From Elizabethkingia sp. YR214 (GTDB taxonomy: Bacteria > Bacteroidota > Bacteroidia > Flavobacteriales > Weeksellaceae): a DNA stretch of 64,000 nucleotides. How positions within the stretch are numbered: the first letter of the stretch is position 1; the number at the start of each line of letters is the position of its first letter. The notes beneath the pieces were generated by a model. The model was not told where the DNA came from. It was given only the letters and a program-made list of their open reading frames with translations, and searched no databases. A program made the position numbers and the translations under genes. Shown one piece after another: positions 1 through 7,331 of the stretch. The stretch covers positions 62,001 to 126,000 of the forward strand of contig NZ_QBUH01000003.1 of the NCBI RefSeq assembly GCF_003058195.1. The letters run 5' to 3'.

Positions 1-420
1 ATGTTAGCAACTACTTTAAGTAAGCCTAACACGATGGATATGAAGTTGCCTGCGAAGCCAGAGAAAGATCAACCGATAGATATTCCTGAGATTGACCTAA
101 CAAACTCAATCACATTCTTATTAGGAAAAGATAATAAAGTATATTATCACCAGTTAGACCAAACAGGTTTAACAGATCCAGGTAAGCTTCAGGAAACTAC
201 TTTTGATAAGAATGGTATTGAAAAGGTGATTGATGATGCTAAAAGAAGAGCTCGTAAACCAGATATTTTTACTGTAATTATTAAGCCTACAGATGACTCT
301 AACTACAAAAATTTTGTAGACTTGTTAGATGAAATGGCAATTACTAAGAGTGAAAGATACGGTATCGGTGAAGTGAAGCCTTGGGAGCAGAAAATCTATG
401 ATCAGAAAATAGGTAAGTAA
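1..420 (+). CDS. ExbD/TolR biopolymer transport protein, 5' truncated by window edge
   Basis: This is the C-terminal part of an ExbD-type protein, a proton-motive-force coupling subunit that works with ExbB and TonB in the inner membrane. The visible 139 residues lack the single N-terminal membrane helix with its key aspartate that the family carries. The first ATG lies inside the segment that normally follows that helix (LSKPNTMDMKLP), so the true start is upstream of base 1. The periplasmic domain is visible, with VIIKPTDDSNYKNFVDLLDEM matching the usual ExbD end. The tonB-like gene follows after 29 bases, consistent with one operon. The family assignment is firm; full length is unknown. 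Confidence 0.88.
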   Translation: MLATTLSKPNTMDMKLPAKPEKDQPIDIPEIDLTNSITFLLGKDNKVYYHQLDQTGLTDPGKLQETTFDKNGIEKVIDDAKRRARKPDIFTVIIKPTDDSNYKNFVDLLDEMAITKSERYGIGEVKPWEQKIYDQKIGK

Positions 421-449
421 TTACCTTTTTTAACAAAAATAATTTAATT

Positions 450-1286
450 ATGTCAGTAGATAATATTAATGCTTCTTACGATAAACCAATTGAATTGGAT
501 GAAATCGTATTTGAGCATAGAAATAAAGAGTACGGGGCGTATGATCTGAGAAAAAGTTACAGACCTATACTGACAAGATCTTTACTAGTAGGTTCAGCAT
601 TATTTCTTTTTGCTGTACTTGCACCCTTAGTTTATTTAAAGATAAAAGACGGGCAACAAAAAGAAGAGACAAAAGTGTCAGTGGACTTAACAGATATTAA
701 AGATATCCCACCACCGGTAGAAGAAAAAGAACTTCCACCACCGCCACCACCGCCACCAGTTGAGCCTCCTAAGCAAGAGATTGTAAGGGATATGATTCCG
801 GAGCCGAAACCAAATCCTAAAGTGGAAGAGCCACCTAAGAAAATTGAAGAGGTAAAGGAAACTACAATTGGTACAAGAGATCAGGAAGGTGAAAAAATTG
901 CTAAATACACTCCACCACCACCACCAGCTAATACAGGTGCAGGTAAGAATGTTGAAGCTCCTAAGCCAGTAGGTAACGAAATCGTTGACCGAGTTGACCA
1001 GGAAGCAGCATTTGCAGGAGGTATTGAGAAATTTAGAAATTTATTTACAAGTAATTTCGATAACTCTTCTGTAGAAGGTGAAGGTACATTGAAAACTACA
1101 GTTACTTTCGTTGTAGAAAGAGATGGTTCTCTTTCTGACGTTAAAGCTTCAGGACCTAATTCTGACTTTAACAGAGAGGCTGAAAGAACAATTAGATCAA
1201 TCAAAGGGAAATGGAGCCCAGGTAAGCTTAACGGTGATCCGGTAAGATCCAGATTCAGATTCCCGGTTACAATGAACTTCGAATAA
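450..1286 (+). CDS. tonB: TonB family energy transducer
   Basis: TonB spans the periplasm and passes proton-motive-force energy from ExbB/ExbD to TonB-dependent outer-membrane receptors. The 278-residue protein has a cytoplasmic N-terminus of about 45 residues, one membrane helix at about 46-65 (LLVGSALFLFAVLAPLVYL), a proline-rich spacer with an uninterrupted run of prolines at about residues 97-104 and further proline clusters to about 165, and a C-terminal TonB domain from about residue 190 ending in RFRFPVTMNFE. The N-terminal FEHRNKEYGAYDLRK motif is typical of Bacteroidota TonB. A strong hairpin terminator follows, so this probably ends the exb-tonB transcript. It may serve receptors such as the SusC protein downstream. 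Confidence 0.93.
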   Translation: MSVDNINASYDKPIELDEIVFEHRNKEYGAYDLRKSYRPILTRSLLVGSALFLFAVLAPLVYLKIKDGQQKEETKVSVDLTDIKDIPPPVEEKELPPPPPPPPVEPPKQEIVRDMIPEPKPNPKVEEPPKKIEEVKETTIGTRDQEGEKIAKYTPPPPPANTGAGKNVEAPKPVGNEIVDRVDQEAAFAGGIEKFRNLFTSNFDNSSVEGEGTLKTTVTFVVERDGSLSDVKASGPNSDFNREAERTIRSIKGKWSPGKLNGDPVRSRFRFPVTMNFE

Positions 1287-1303
1287 GTTTATATCCAAAT
1301 AAA

Positions 1304-1334
1304 AAAAGAGAAGCTATTGCAGCTTCTCTTTTTT
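1304..1334 (+). terminator. Rho-independent terminator after tonB
   Basis: GAGAAGCT pairs with AGCTTCTC across a five-base loop and is followed by a run of eight or more T. An A-run on the 5' side extends the stem. It separates the ExbD-TonB operon from the next small gene. Confidence 0.85.
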
Positions 1335-1350
1335 TTGTATTTTTGTTTCC

Positions 1351-1545
1351 ATGACGTTTAATTTGTTATCAATTGTTGCAGGGATTTGTTATATCACATT
1401 AGGTATTTTTGTGATTATGTATAAATTTTTCATTGTAGAATTAGGAGAAGCTGCTGCGTATCCGCTGGGAGGGCTGCTTATAATATATGGTGTTTTCAGA
1501 CTGATAAGAGTGGTAAATAAATTCAGAAAGAGAAATGAAGAATAG
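1351..1545 (+). CDS. small two-helix membrane protein, function unknown
   Basis: This 64-residue protein has two hydrophobic helices (about 5-25 and 32-52) and a basic tail (RVVNKFRKRNEE), so it probably sits in the inner membrane with the C-terminus in the cytoplasm. I do not recognise a characterised family. Its stop overlaps the next gene by 11 bases, which suggests translational coupling with the PstS-like lipoprotein. The coding frame is supported by this tight overlap and by the protein-like composition. No function is proposed. Confidence 0.7.
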   Translation: MTFNLLSIVAGICYITLGIFVIMYKFFIVELGEAAAYPLGGLLIIYGVFRLIRVVNKFRKRNEE

Positions 1546-2395
1546 CCTTTTTTTATTAGTATTATTAATCATATTAGGATCATGTAATAATGATAAAAAA
1601 AATGATTATGCTACTGGCAGTGTAGTTATGGCTACAGACCCTTCTTTCTATAATGTTGCCGATGCTCTTTCTTACCGTTATATGAAAGTATATCCGGATG
1701 CAAAGATCGAGCTGAAACAAATGAAAGAAAAGGAAGCTTTAAAAGCTTTAATTGATAATAAAGTTTCTACTATTGTAATGTCACGTGAACTAACGGAGAC
1801 AGAAAAACAAAGTTTTCTTAGCAATATAAAATTGAAAGCTGTACCTGCATATTTTGCTGCAGATGCTTTGGTTTTTGTTGTTCCGAAGGAATCTTCAATA
1901 GACAAAATTTCGGTGGATGATGTTGCGAGAATGTTGACTGACGAAAAAAGGACTTTAATCTTTGACGGGGCAAATACAAGTAATACAGATTATATTGCTG
2001 AAAGGCTTAAAATTGATCCTGCTAAAATGCAATATTCCTCGTTAAAGTCCAATGAAGAAATCATTGAAAATCTGGCTAAATTCCCTGGTCATATTGGGGT
2101 AATTAGTCTTAACACAATTAGTAGACCTTATGACGAGAAAGCTAAAGAATTAAGATCAAAAATTAAGATACTTAATATTACAGATGCAAAAGGAGAATTT
2201 GCTCCTAGCAGAGAAAATCTGAGATATCAGAAATATCCGTTTACACGTATTTTATATTTCCTTACCAATGAGGGTAATTTTGGTGTTGGGAACGGGTTTA
2301 TAAGATACTCTTGCAGTCAGGTAGGTCAGCTTATCGTTGACAAAAACGGATTACAGCCTTATCTACTGTACAAGAGAATGGTAGAGATAAAGTAA
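1535..2395 (+). CDS. PstS-like periplasmic substrate-binding lipoprotein
   Basis: This 286-residue protein resembles the phosphate-binding PstS fold of type 2 periplasmic binding proteins. It starts with a lipoprotein signal (LLVLLIILGSC, lipobox Cys at about residue 17). Later segments such as ATDPSFYNVADAL, STIVMSRELTETE, PAYFAADALVFVVPKES and the C-terminal TRILYFLTNEG are typical of the fold. No PstABC transporter genes accompany it. It lies between tonB and a TPR gene, an arrangement seen in other flavobacteria, so it may have a role linked to TonB-dependent uptake rather than classic phosphate import. The ligand is not known. Confidence 0.75.
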   Translation: MKNSLFLLVLLIILGSCNNDKKNDYATGSVVMATDPSFYNVADALSYRYMKVYPDAKIELKQMKEKEALKALIDNKVSTIVMSRELTETEKQSFLSNIKLKAVPAYFAADALVFVVPKESSIDKISVDDVARMLTDEKRTLIFDGANTSNTDYIAERLKIDPAKMQYSSLKSNEEIIENLAKFPGHIGVISLNTISRPYDEKAKELRSKIKILNITDAKGEFAPSRENLRYQKYPFTRILYFLTNEGNFGVGNGFIRYSCSQVGQLIVDKNGLQPYLLYKRMVEIK

Positions 2396-2487
2396 ATATT
2401 AGTATTTTTTTAACATTAGTTCCGCAATATATGGAATAGTAATTGTGTTTATATTTAAGAAGAATAATTAATAAAAATAGAATAATT

Positions 2488-4137
2488 ATGAAAGAGAGAT
2501 TTGGATTATCAAAGAAAATAGTGTTAGGTGCAGCTGCTTTTTTTGCCATGAATATGGTAGGAGCACAGACAGTTGCAGAAGGAATTAATGATATTGACGG
2601 CTATAAATTTGGTAAAGCTAAAGAAGTCTACACAGCACTAGTAAACAAAGAACCTTCAGACGCTAACTATTTCTATTTAGGAAATGCTTATTTAGTTCAG
2701 TCTGAACCAGATTTTGAAAAAGCAGCAGAATACTTTAGTAAAGGTGTTGCTTTAGATGCAAAGAAATCATTCTACAGTAGAATTGGTCAGGCATCAGTTA
2801 AATTAGGAAAAGGAGATCAGGCAGGGGCTATAGCAGAGCTTAATCAAGTTGCTAAAGACTCCAGAGAAAAAGATCCTGAAGTATTATACAGAATTGGTGA
2901 AGCTTTAGCGCTTTATCCTAATCATAACGATCCTAAACTATCGATCGAATATCTTAATAAAGCAGTTAATCTTGCTGAGAAAAAAGGAGTTCCTGAGTAT
3001 TACTACTATACTTTAGGAGATGCTAATCGTCTTAACAAAAACTGGGGTGAGGCAATGAATGCTTATGACAGAGCATTAGAAGTTGCTAAAAACAAAGCTG
3101 CAGTATATACAAGAATTGGTACTTTATGGACTTCTGCAAAACAGTGGGAGAGAGCTAAAGATAATATTGATAAGGCTATCCAGGCAGATGCAAACTATGC
3201 ACCAGCATACAAAGCAAGAGGTGGATTCAACATCGTATACCAAAAATATGATCAGGCTGCATTGGATTACAAGAAATATTTAGATCTTGCAGATTCAGAT
3301 CCTAACACAGTTTTAGATTATGCTAAATTAGCTTTCCTTGCGAAAGACTACACTAATGCAGGATCTGCTTTAGATTCTGTTTTTGATAAAATCAATGACC
3401 CAATTAAATATAGAATTAAGGCTTACTTACAGTACCAAGCTAAAGATTATGCAGGAGCAAAAACAAGTTTGGAAACTTTCCTAAGCAAAGCTGAAAAATC
3501 CAGAATTCTTCCAAGTGATTCAGGTTTAGAAGGTCTAATCTTAGCGGCTATTGGTAAAGAGAAAAAAGATGCGGCAATGCTACAACAAGCACAACAAAAA
3601 GTTGCTGTCGCTAAAGCTGCAAAAGATGAAACTTTCGATTGGGATGCTGAACTAGCTTCTGCTAGTGGTACAGCACCTAAGGTAGCTTCTGGTGAAGGTG
3701 GTCCTACAAATGCTGCAATTGATGCATTGAAAAAGCAAGTAGAAGCTGATCCTAAAAACACAGATCTACTTTATAAATTAGCAAATGAATATCAAGGTGC
3801 TCAAAACTGGGGCGGAGCAGCTTCTGCATGGTCTCAGATGGCAAATGTATTACAAACATGGGAGCCTGCTTACTACAGCTTAGGCTACGCATTACAGAAA
3901 AGTGGTGATGCAGCAGGAGCAATCGCTGCGTACCAGAAATATGTTGACGTATTAGCATCTAAACCGGCAGCAGATCAAGCTAAAGGAAAAGAGTTATTGG
4001 CTAACTCATACTACAATATGGCAAGCTTAACAGCAAGTGCTGACAAAGCAAAAGCATTAGAGTATGTAACTAAAGCTCTTGAAGCTAATCCTGCAGACGC
4101 AGATGCAGCAAAACTAAAAGAAAAGTTGAGCAAATAA
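2488..4137 (+). CDS. secreted tetratricopeptide-repeat protein
   Basis: The start is placed at the ATG at 2488 because it gives a clean signal peptide (MKERFGLSKK followed by a hydrophobic core and a cut after GAQ); the open frame runs 45 bases further upstream without a better start. The mature protein of about 525 residues is a string of TPR units recognisable by patterns such as YYFYLGNAYL, YSRIGQASVKLGKGDQAGAIAEL and YYSLGYALQKSGDAAGAIAAYQKYV. TPRs mediate protein-protein contacts, so a periplasmic scaffold role is likely. It is codirectional with the PstS-like gene 92 bases upstream. Confidence 0.85.
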   Translation: MKERFGLSKKIVLGAAAFFAMNMVGAQTVAEGINDIDGYKFGKAKEVYTALVNKEPSDANYFYLGNAYLVQSEPDFEKAAEYFSKGVALDAKKSFYSRIGQASVKLGKGDQAGAIAELNQVAKDSREKDPEVLYRIGEALALYPNHNDPKLSIEYLNKAVNLAEKKGVPEYYYYTLGDANRLNKNWGEAMNAYDRALEVAKNKAAVYTRIGTLWTSAKQWERAKDNIDKAIQADANYAPAYKARGGFNIVYQKYDQAALDYKKYLDLADSDPNTVLDYAKLAFLAKDYTNAGSALDSVFDKINDPIKYRIKAYLQYQAKDYAGAKTSLETFLSKAEKSRILPSDSGLEGLILAAIGKEKKDAAMLQQAQQKVAVAKAAKDETFDWDAELASASGTAPKVASGEGGPTNAAIDALKKQVEADPKNTDLLYKLANEYQGAQNWGGAASAWSQMANVLQTWEPAYYSLGYALQKSGDAAGAIAAYQKYVDVLASKPAADQAKGKELLANSYYNMASLTASADKAKALEYVTKALEANPADADAAKLKEKLSK

Positions 4138-4164
4138 TTTCTATTAAAAGAAATGAAAATATCA

Positions 4165-4199
4165 AAAACTTCTGGTCTGTAGGATCAGAAGTTTTTTTT
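4165..4199 (+). terminator. Rho-independent terminator after the TPR gene
   Basis: AAAACTTCTG pairs with CAGAAGTTTT around an 11-base loop, followed by T-rich sequence. It lies between the TPR gene and bshB1. Confidence 0.75.
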
Positions 4200-4210
4200 A
4201 ATTTTAGATC

Positions 4211-4939
4211 ATGGTAAAGAAAGTAGATATATTGGCTATAGGAGCTCACCCTGATGATGTTGAGCTAAGCTGTGGCGGAACTCTGGCCAAACTTATTTCT
4301 GAAGGAAAAAAAGTAGCTATTGTAGATCTGACACAAGGAGAGCTGGGAACAAGAGGGACTTCGGAAATCAGACATCAGGAGGCGACAGAAGCAGCAAGAA
4401 TCTTAGGTATCGAATACCGAGAGAATCTGAAGCTGAAAGATGGCTTTTTGGTAAACTCAGAAGAATATCAACTCCGTATTGTGGAAGCTATTCGTAAATA
4501 TCAACCGGAAATAGTGCTTTGTAATGCACTGGACGATCGACATCCGGATCATGCAAAAGGAGCTAAGCTTGTATCAGATGCATGTTTCCTATCTGGATTA
4601 AGGAGAATTGAAACATCTATAGAAGGGCAGGATCAGGCAGCATGGAGACCTAAACACGTTTTCCATTATATTCAATGGAAGGACCTTCAACCAGATTTTG
4701 TTGTAGATATCACCGGATTTTTGGATAAAAAAATCGAATGTTGCGCAGCATATTCGTCGCAATTTTATGATCCAAACTCTAAAGAACCAGTTACACCTAT
4801 CGCTACAAAGGATTTTTATGAGAGTATCACATACAGAGCCCAAAATCTGGGTAGACAGAGCGGTGTAGAGTTTGCAGAAGGGTTTAACACTGCAAAATTA
4901 ATTGCATTGAAAAATTTTGACGGAATTATTTGCCAGTAA
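4211..4939 (+). CDS. bshB1: bacillithiol biosynthesis deacetylase BshB1
   Basis: BshB1 is a zinc-dependent LmbE/PIG-L-fold enzyme that deacetylates GlcNAc-malate to GlcN-malate, the second step of bacillithiol synthesis in the cytoplasm. The 242-residue protein shows the metal and catalytic motif AHPDD at residues 12-16 and HPDH at 111-114, plus family features such as TQGELGTRGT and SSQFYDP. Length is normal for BshB1. bshA and bshC are not in the window. A candidate promoter for the following tRNA overlaps the last bases of this gene. Confidence 0.9.
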   Translation: MVKKVDILAIGAHPDDVELSCGGTLAKLISEGKKVAIVDLTQGELGTRGTSEIRHQEATEAARILGIEYRENLKLKDGFLVNSEEYQLRIVEAIRKYQPEIVLCNALDDRHPDHAKGAKLVSDACFLSGLRRIETSIEGQDQAAWRPKHVFHYIQWKDLQPDFVVDITGFLDKKIECCAAYSSQFYDPNSKEPVTPIATKDFYESITYRAQNLGRQSGVEFAEGFNTAKLIALKNFDGIICQ

Positions 4940-4959
4940 CGAATAATAGTGTATCTTTG
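4929..4959 (+). promoter_or_regulatory. Bacteroidetes-type promoter for tRNA-His
   Basis: TTTG at 4929-4932, a 19-base spacer, then TATCTTTG at 4952-4959 matches the sigma-ABfr consensus (TTTG, 19-20 bases, TAnnTTTG). The tRNA begins 19 bases after the second element. The first element lies inside the 3' end of bshB1. Confidence 0.8.
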
Positions 4960-4978
4960 CACACACAAAACCAAAACG

Positions 4979-5052
<74 letters not shown>

Positions 5053-5060
5053 CAAAATAA

Positions 5061-5087
5061 AAGCTGTCATTTATGACGGCTTTTTTT
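5061..5087 (+). terminator. terminator after tRNA-His
   Basis: AGCTGTCA pairs with TGACGGCT (one G-T wobble) around a four-base loop, followed by seven T. Confidence 0.85.
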
Positions 5088-5122
5088 ATGCCTAAAAGTA
5101 TCCAGTTTCATTTATAAAATTG

Positions 5123-5138
5123 ATTAGAATTTTCTAAT
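5123..5138. promoter_or_regulatory. candidate operator, ATTAGAA inverted repeat upstream of the response regulator gene
   Basis: ATTAGAA, two bases, TTCTAAT form a perfect 7-base inverted repeat. It lies 28 bases before a -7-like TAAATTTG (5166-5173) of the two-component operon. The same half-site occurs upstream of the SusC gene, suggesting autoregulation by the response regulator. This is inference from sequence only. Confidence 0.5.
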
Positions 5139-5190
5139 AATTATCTATTCTCAGCACATTTCTGTTAAATTTGGAGAAAATTGCCACATT

Positions 5191-5865
5191 ATGAATATTC
5201 TATTAATAGAAGACGAAGCAGGTGTTTCCAATTTTATTAAAAAAGGACTGGAAGAAAGTCAGCACCGTGTAACCCTGGCATACGAAGGAGCAATGGGGCT
5301 TCAGTTGGCTATGGAGCAGGATTTTGATTTGATTATTTTAGATGTAATCCTTCCACAGGTAAATGGCTTTGAAATATGTTCGGAAATAAAGCGTTTTAAG
5401 CCCGAGATCCCGGTTTTGATGCTGACAGCACTCTCTACAATACAGGACAAGCTTAAAGGCTTTGATAAAGGTGCAGATGACTATCTTACCAAACCATTTC
5501 ATTTTGAAGAATTACTGGCAAGGATTAATGCGCTAAGCCGGAGAAATCAAAATAGTCTTCCAATCCTAACGTATACTGCGGATGATCTTGTAATGGATTG
5601 CTATAAGAAAGTTGTAAAAAGGGCAGGGCAGGAGATTACTCTGACGGTAAAAGAATATGCTTTGTTAGAATACCTTCTGGTAAATAAAAACAGAGTTATT
5701 AACCGTGCAAAAATAGCAGAAGCAGTGTGGGGGATTGGCTTTAACAGAGGGACTAATCTCATAGATGTCTATATTAACTATGTAAGGACAAAAATAGATA
5801 AAGGCTTTCCGAAGCAACTGATACATACTGTCGTAGGAATGGGATATATACTGAAAGACGAATAG
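5191..5865 (+). CDS. OmpR-family response regulator
   Basis: This 224-residue DNA-binding response regulator has a receiver domain (about 1-115) with acidic residues E7/D8, phosphoacceptor D51 (LIILDVILP) and conserved K101 (TKPFHFEELLARI). A winged-helix Trans_reg_C domain spans about 128-222 (LTVKEYALLEYLLVNKNRVI, DVYINYVRTKID, HTVVGMGYIL). It resembles the CusR/CzcR/MprA type. The histidine kinase gene starts one base after the stop, so the two are cotranscribed and probably translationally coupled. The likely target is the SusC/SusD pair downstream, whose upstream region shares the ATTAGAA half-site. The signal sensed is unknown. Confidence 0.92.
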   Translation: MNILLIEDEAGVSNFIKKGLEESQHRVTLAYEGAMGLQLAMEQDFDLIILDVILPQVNGFEICSEIKRFKPEIPVLMLTALSTIQDKLKGFDKGADDYLTKPFHFEELLARINALSRRNQNSLPILTYTADDLVMDCYKKVVKRAGQEITLTVKEYALLEYLLVNKNRVINRAKIAEAVWGIGFNRGTNLIDVYINYVRTKIDKGFPKQLIHTVVGMGYILKDE

Positions 5866-5866
5866 T

Positions 5867-7222
5867 ATGAAACTACAAAGACGCTTATCATTAATTTTTA
5901 CAGGCTTATTTGCTGTACTGTTAATAGCGGTACTTACTTCTGTTTATTTTATTGTAGCACAAGACTGGCAGAATAATTTCCGAAAGCAGTTAGAAGATCG
6001 TGCTTATACAGTAGGGCATAATTATCTGGCCCAGGATAATTTTTCTAAAGTAGAATTTGATGAAGTACTTCGTAAGCTGCCCAGAACATTACCTAAAGAA
6101 AAAATAAGAATTTACGATACCAGTTTTAATCCGGTTTTCATAAAGGAAAATGCAACACCATGGGATGGGAAAATTCTGCAGCAAGTGGCTCAGAAGAAAA
6201 CTCTTTTTTATAAAAATGATCATAAATATGTTGTTGGTATTTATTATGTAGATAACTCCGGAAATTATATTGTAATGGCTGAAGCAGAAAATACTTCCGG
6301 AGAAAAATCTTTGCAGGAGCTTCGAAATGTAATGATTATAAGCCTTGTGATAGCCTTGTGTATCTGTGTAGTACTTGGAGAATGGTTCTCCTATCTTTGT
6401 CTGAAACCTATTAAGAAGATTAACCACAGGATGAAAAAAATTCAGGCAAGCAGCCTGGATTATAGAATTCCTGTAGAAAAAGGAAGTAAAAACGAAATTA
6501 CTGTTCTTAGTTCTACAATTAATGATCTTTTACAAAGGCTTCAAAATTCATTTGAAAGCCAGCAATCATTTGTTTCGAATGCTTCCCACGAATTAAAAAC
6601 GCCTATTGCTTCTTTATTGGGAAATGCTGAAATAGCATTGCGAAAAGATCGAGAGACTGAAGAGTATAAAGAAATTCTGGAAGGAGTCCACCGTGATGCT
6701 ACCCGTATGGATAGTATTGTGAGCGATTTGCTTATGTTGTCACAGCTGGAACATTCTTCATATCCCTTATATAAAATGGCTCTGGAAGAATTTATCTGGA
6801 AAGTTACAGATCAATATATGGAAGATACTTCCGGCACACGTTTGAATATTGAAATCGAAAACCCAGATAAATTCCAAACAACATTTATAAATATTAATTC
6901 AGGTCTGATGGAAATTGCCATTAGCAATCTTATTTCTAATGCATATAAATTTTCGCAGAAAGAAGTAGAAATGAGAATTCGTATTAATAAAGATAACGTT
7001 AAAATATCAGTTATCGATCAGGGAATAGGAATTGCACCACAGGATATAGAAAAAATTACCCGCCCGTTTTACCGAAGTCAGAATGCTTATGGCATTAAGG
7101 GTTTTGGTTTGGGGCTGTCATTATCATCTAAAATCATAGAACAAAACAAAAGCAAACTATCATTTCAGTCTGTACTGGGATATGGAACTACTTCTATAGT
7201 TGAAATACCTGTTCTTTTATGA
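5867..7222 (+). CDS. membrane sensor histidine kinase
   Basis: This 451-residue kinase partners the OmpR-type regulator just upstream. Membrane helices at about 8-31 and 154-177 flank a periplasmic sensor domain of about 120 residues. A HAMP-like linker with LKPIKKINHRMKKI follows, then the HisKA domain with phosphoacceptor H241 (SNASHELKTPIASLLGN) and an ATPase domain with an N box (NLISNAYKFS), G1 box (DQGIGI) and G2 box (GFGLGLSLS). All catalytic motifs are intact. The sensor domain gives no clear ligand clue. The position before a SusC/SusD pair suggests sensing of the envelope or of a nutrient or metal, as an inference. Confidence 0.92.
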   Translation: MKLQRRLSLIFTGLFAVLLIAVLTSVYFIVAQDWQNNFRKQLEDRAYTVGHNYLAQDNFSKVEFDEVLRKLPRTLPKEKIRIYDTSFNPVFIKENATPWDGKILQQVAQKKTLFYKNDHKYVVGIYYVDNSGNYIVMAEAENTSGEKSLQELRNVMIISLVIALCICVVLGEWFSYLCLKPIKKINHRMKKIQASSLDYRIPVEKGSKNEITVLSSTINDLLQRLQNSFESQQSFVSNASHELKTPIASLLGNAEIALRKDRETEEYKEILEGVHRDATRMDSIVSDLLMLSQLEHSSYPLYKMALEEFIWKVTDQYMEDTSGTRLNIEIENPDKFQTTFININSGLMEIAISNLISNAYKFSQKEVEMRIRINKDNVKISVIDQGIGIAPQDIEKITRPFYRSQNAYGIKGFGLGLSLSSKIIEQNKSKLSFQSVLGYGTTSIVEIPVLL

Positions 7223-7232
7223 TAAATAAGTT

Positions 7233-7259
7233 ATTAGAAATTTTTAATGACTTTCTAAT
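7233..7259. promoter_or_regulatory. candidate operator, ATTAGAAA inverted repeat upstream of susC
   Basis: ATTAGAAA at 7233-7240 and TTTCTAAT at 7252-7259 form a perfect 8-base inverted repeat with an 11-base spacer. A further similar half-site (TTCCTAAT, 7285-7292) lies just upstream of the -7-like TACTTTTG at 7303-7310. The half-site is the same as before the response regulator gene. Confidence 0.5.
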
Positions 7260-7331
7260 TGGTCTTTAATATTGTTTTAAAACCTTCCTAATCCCCCATA
7301 TTTACTTTTGCTCTGTAAAAAGTAATTAAAT

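Noticed and set aside
717-767. CCACCG/CCACCA-type short repeats in tonB as a possible unstable microsatellite
   Set aside because: Codons vary within the run and it encodes the normal proline-rich spacer of TonB; the same applies to the second cluster near 910.
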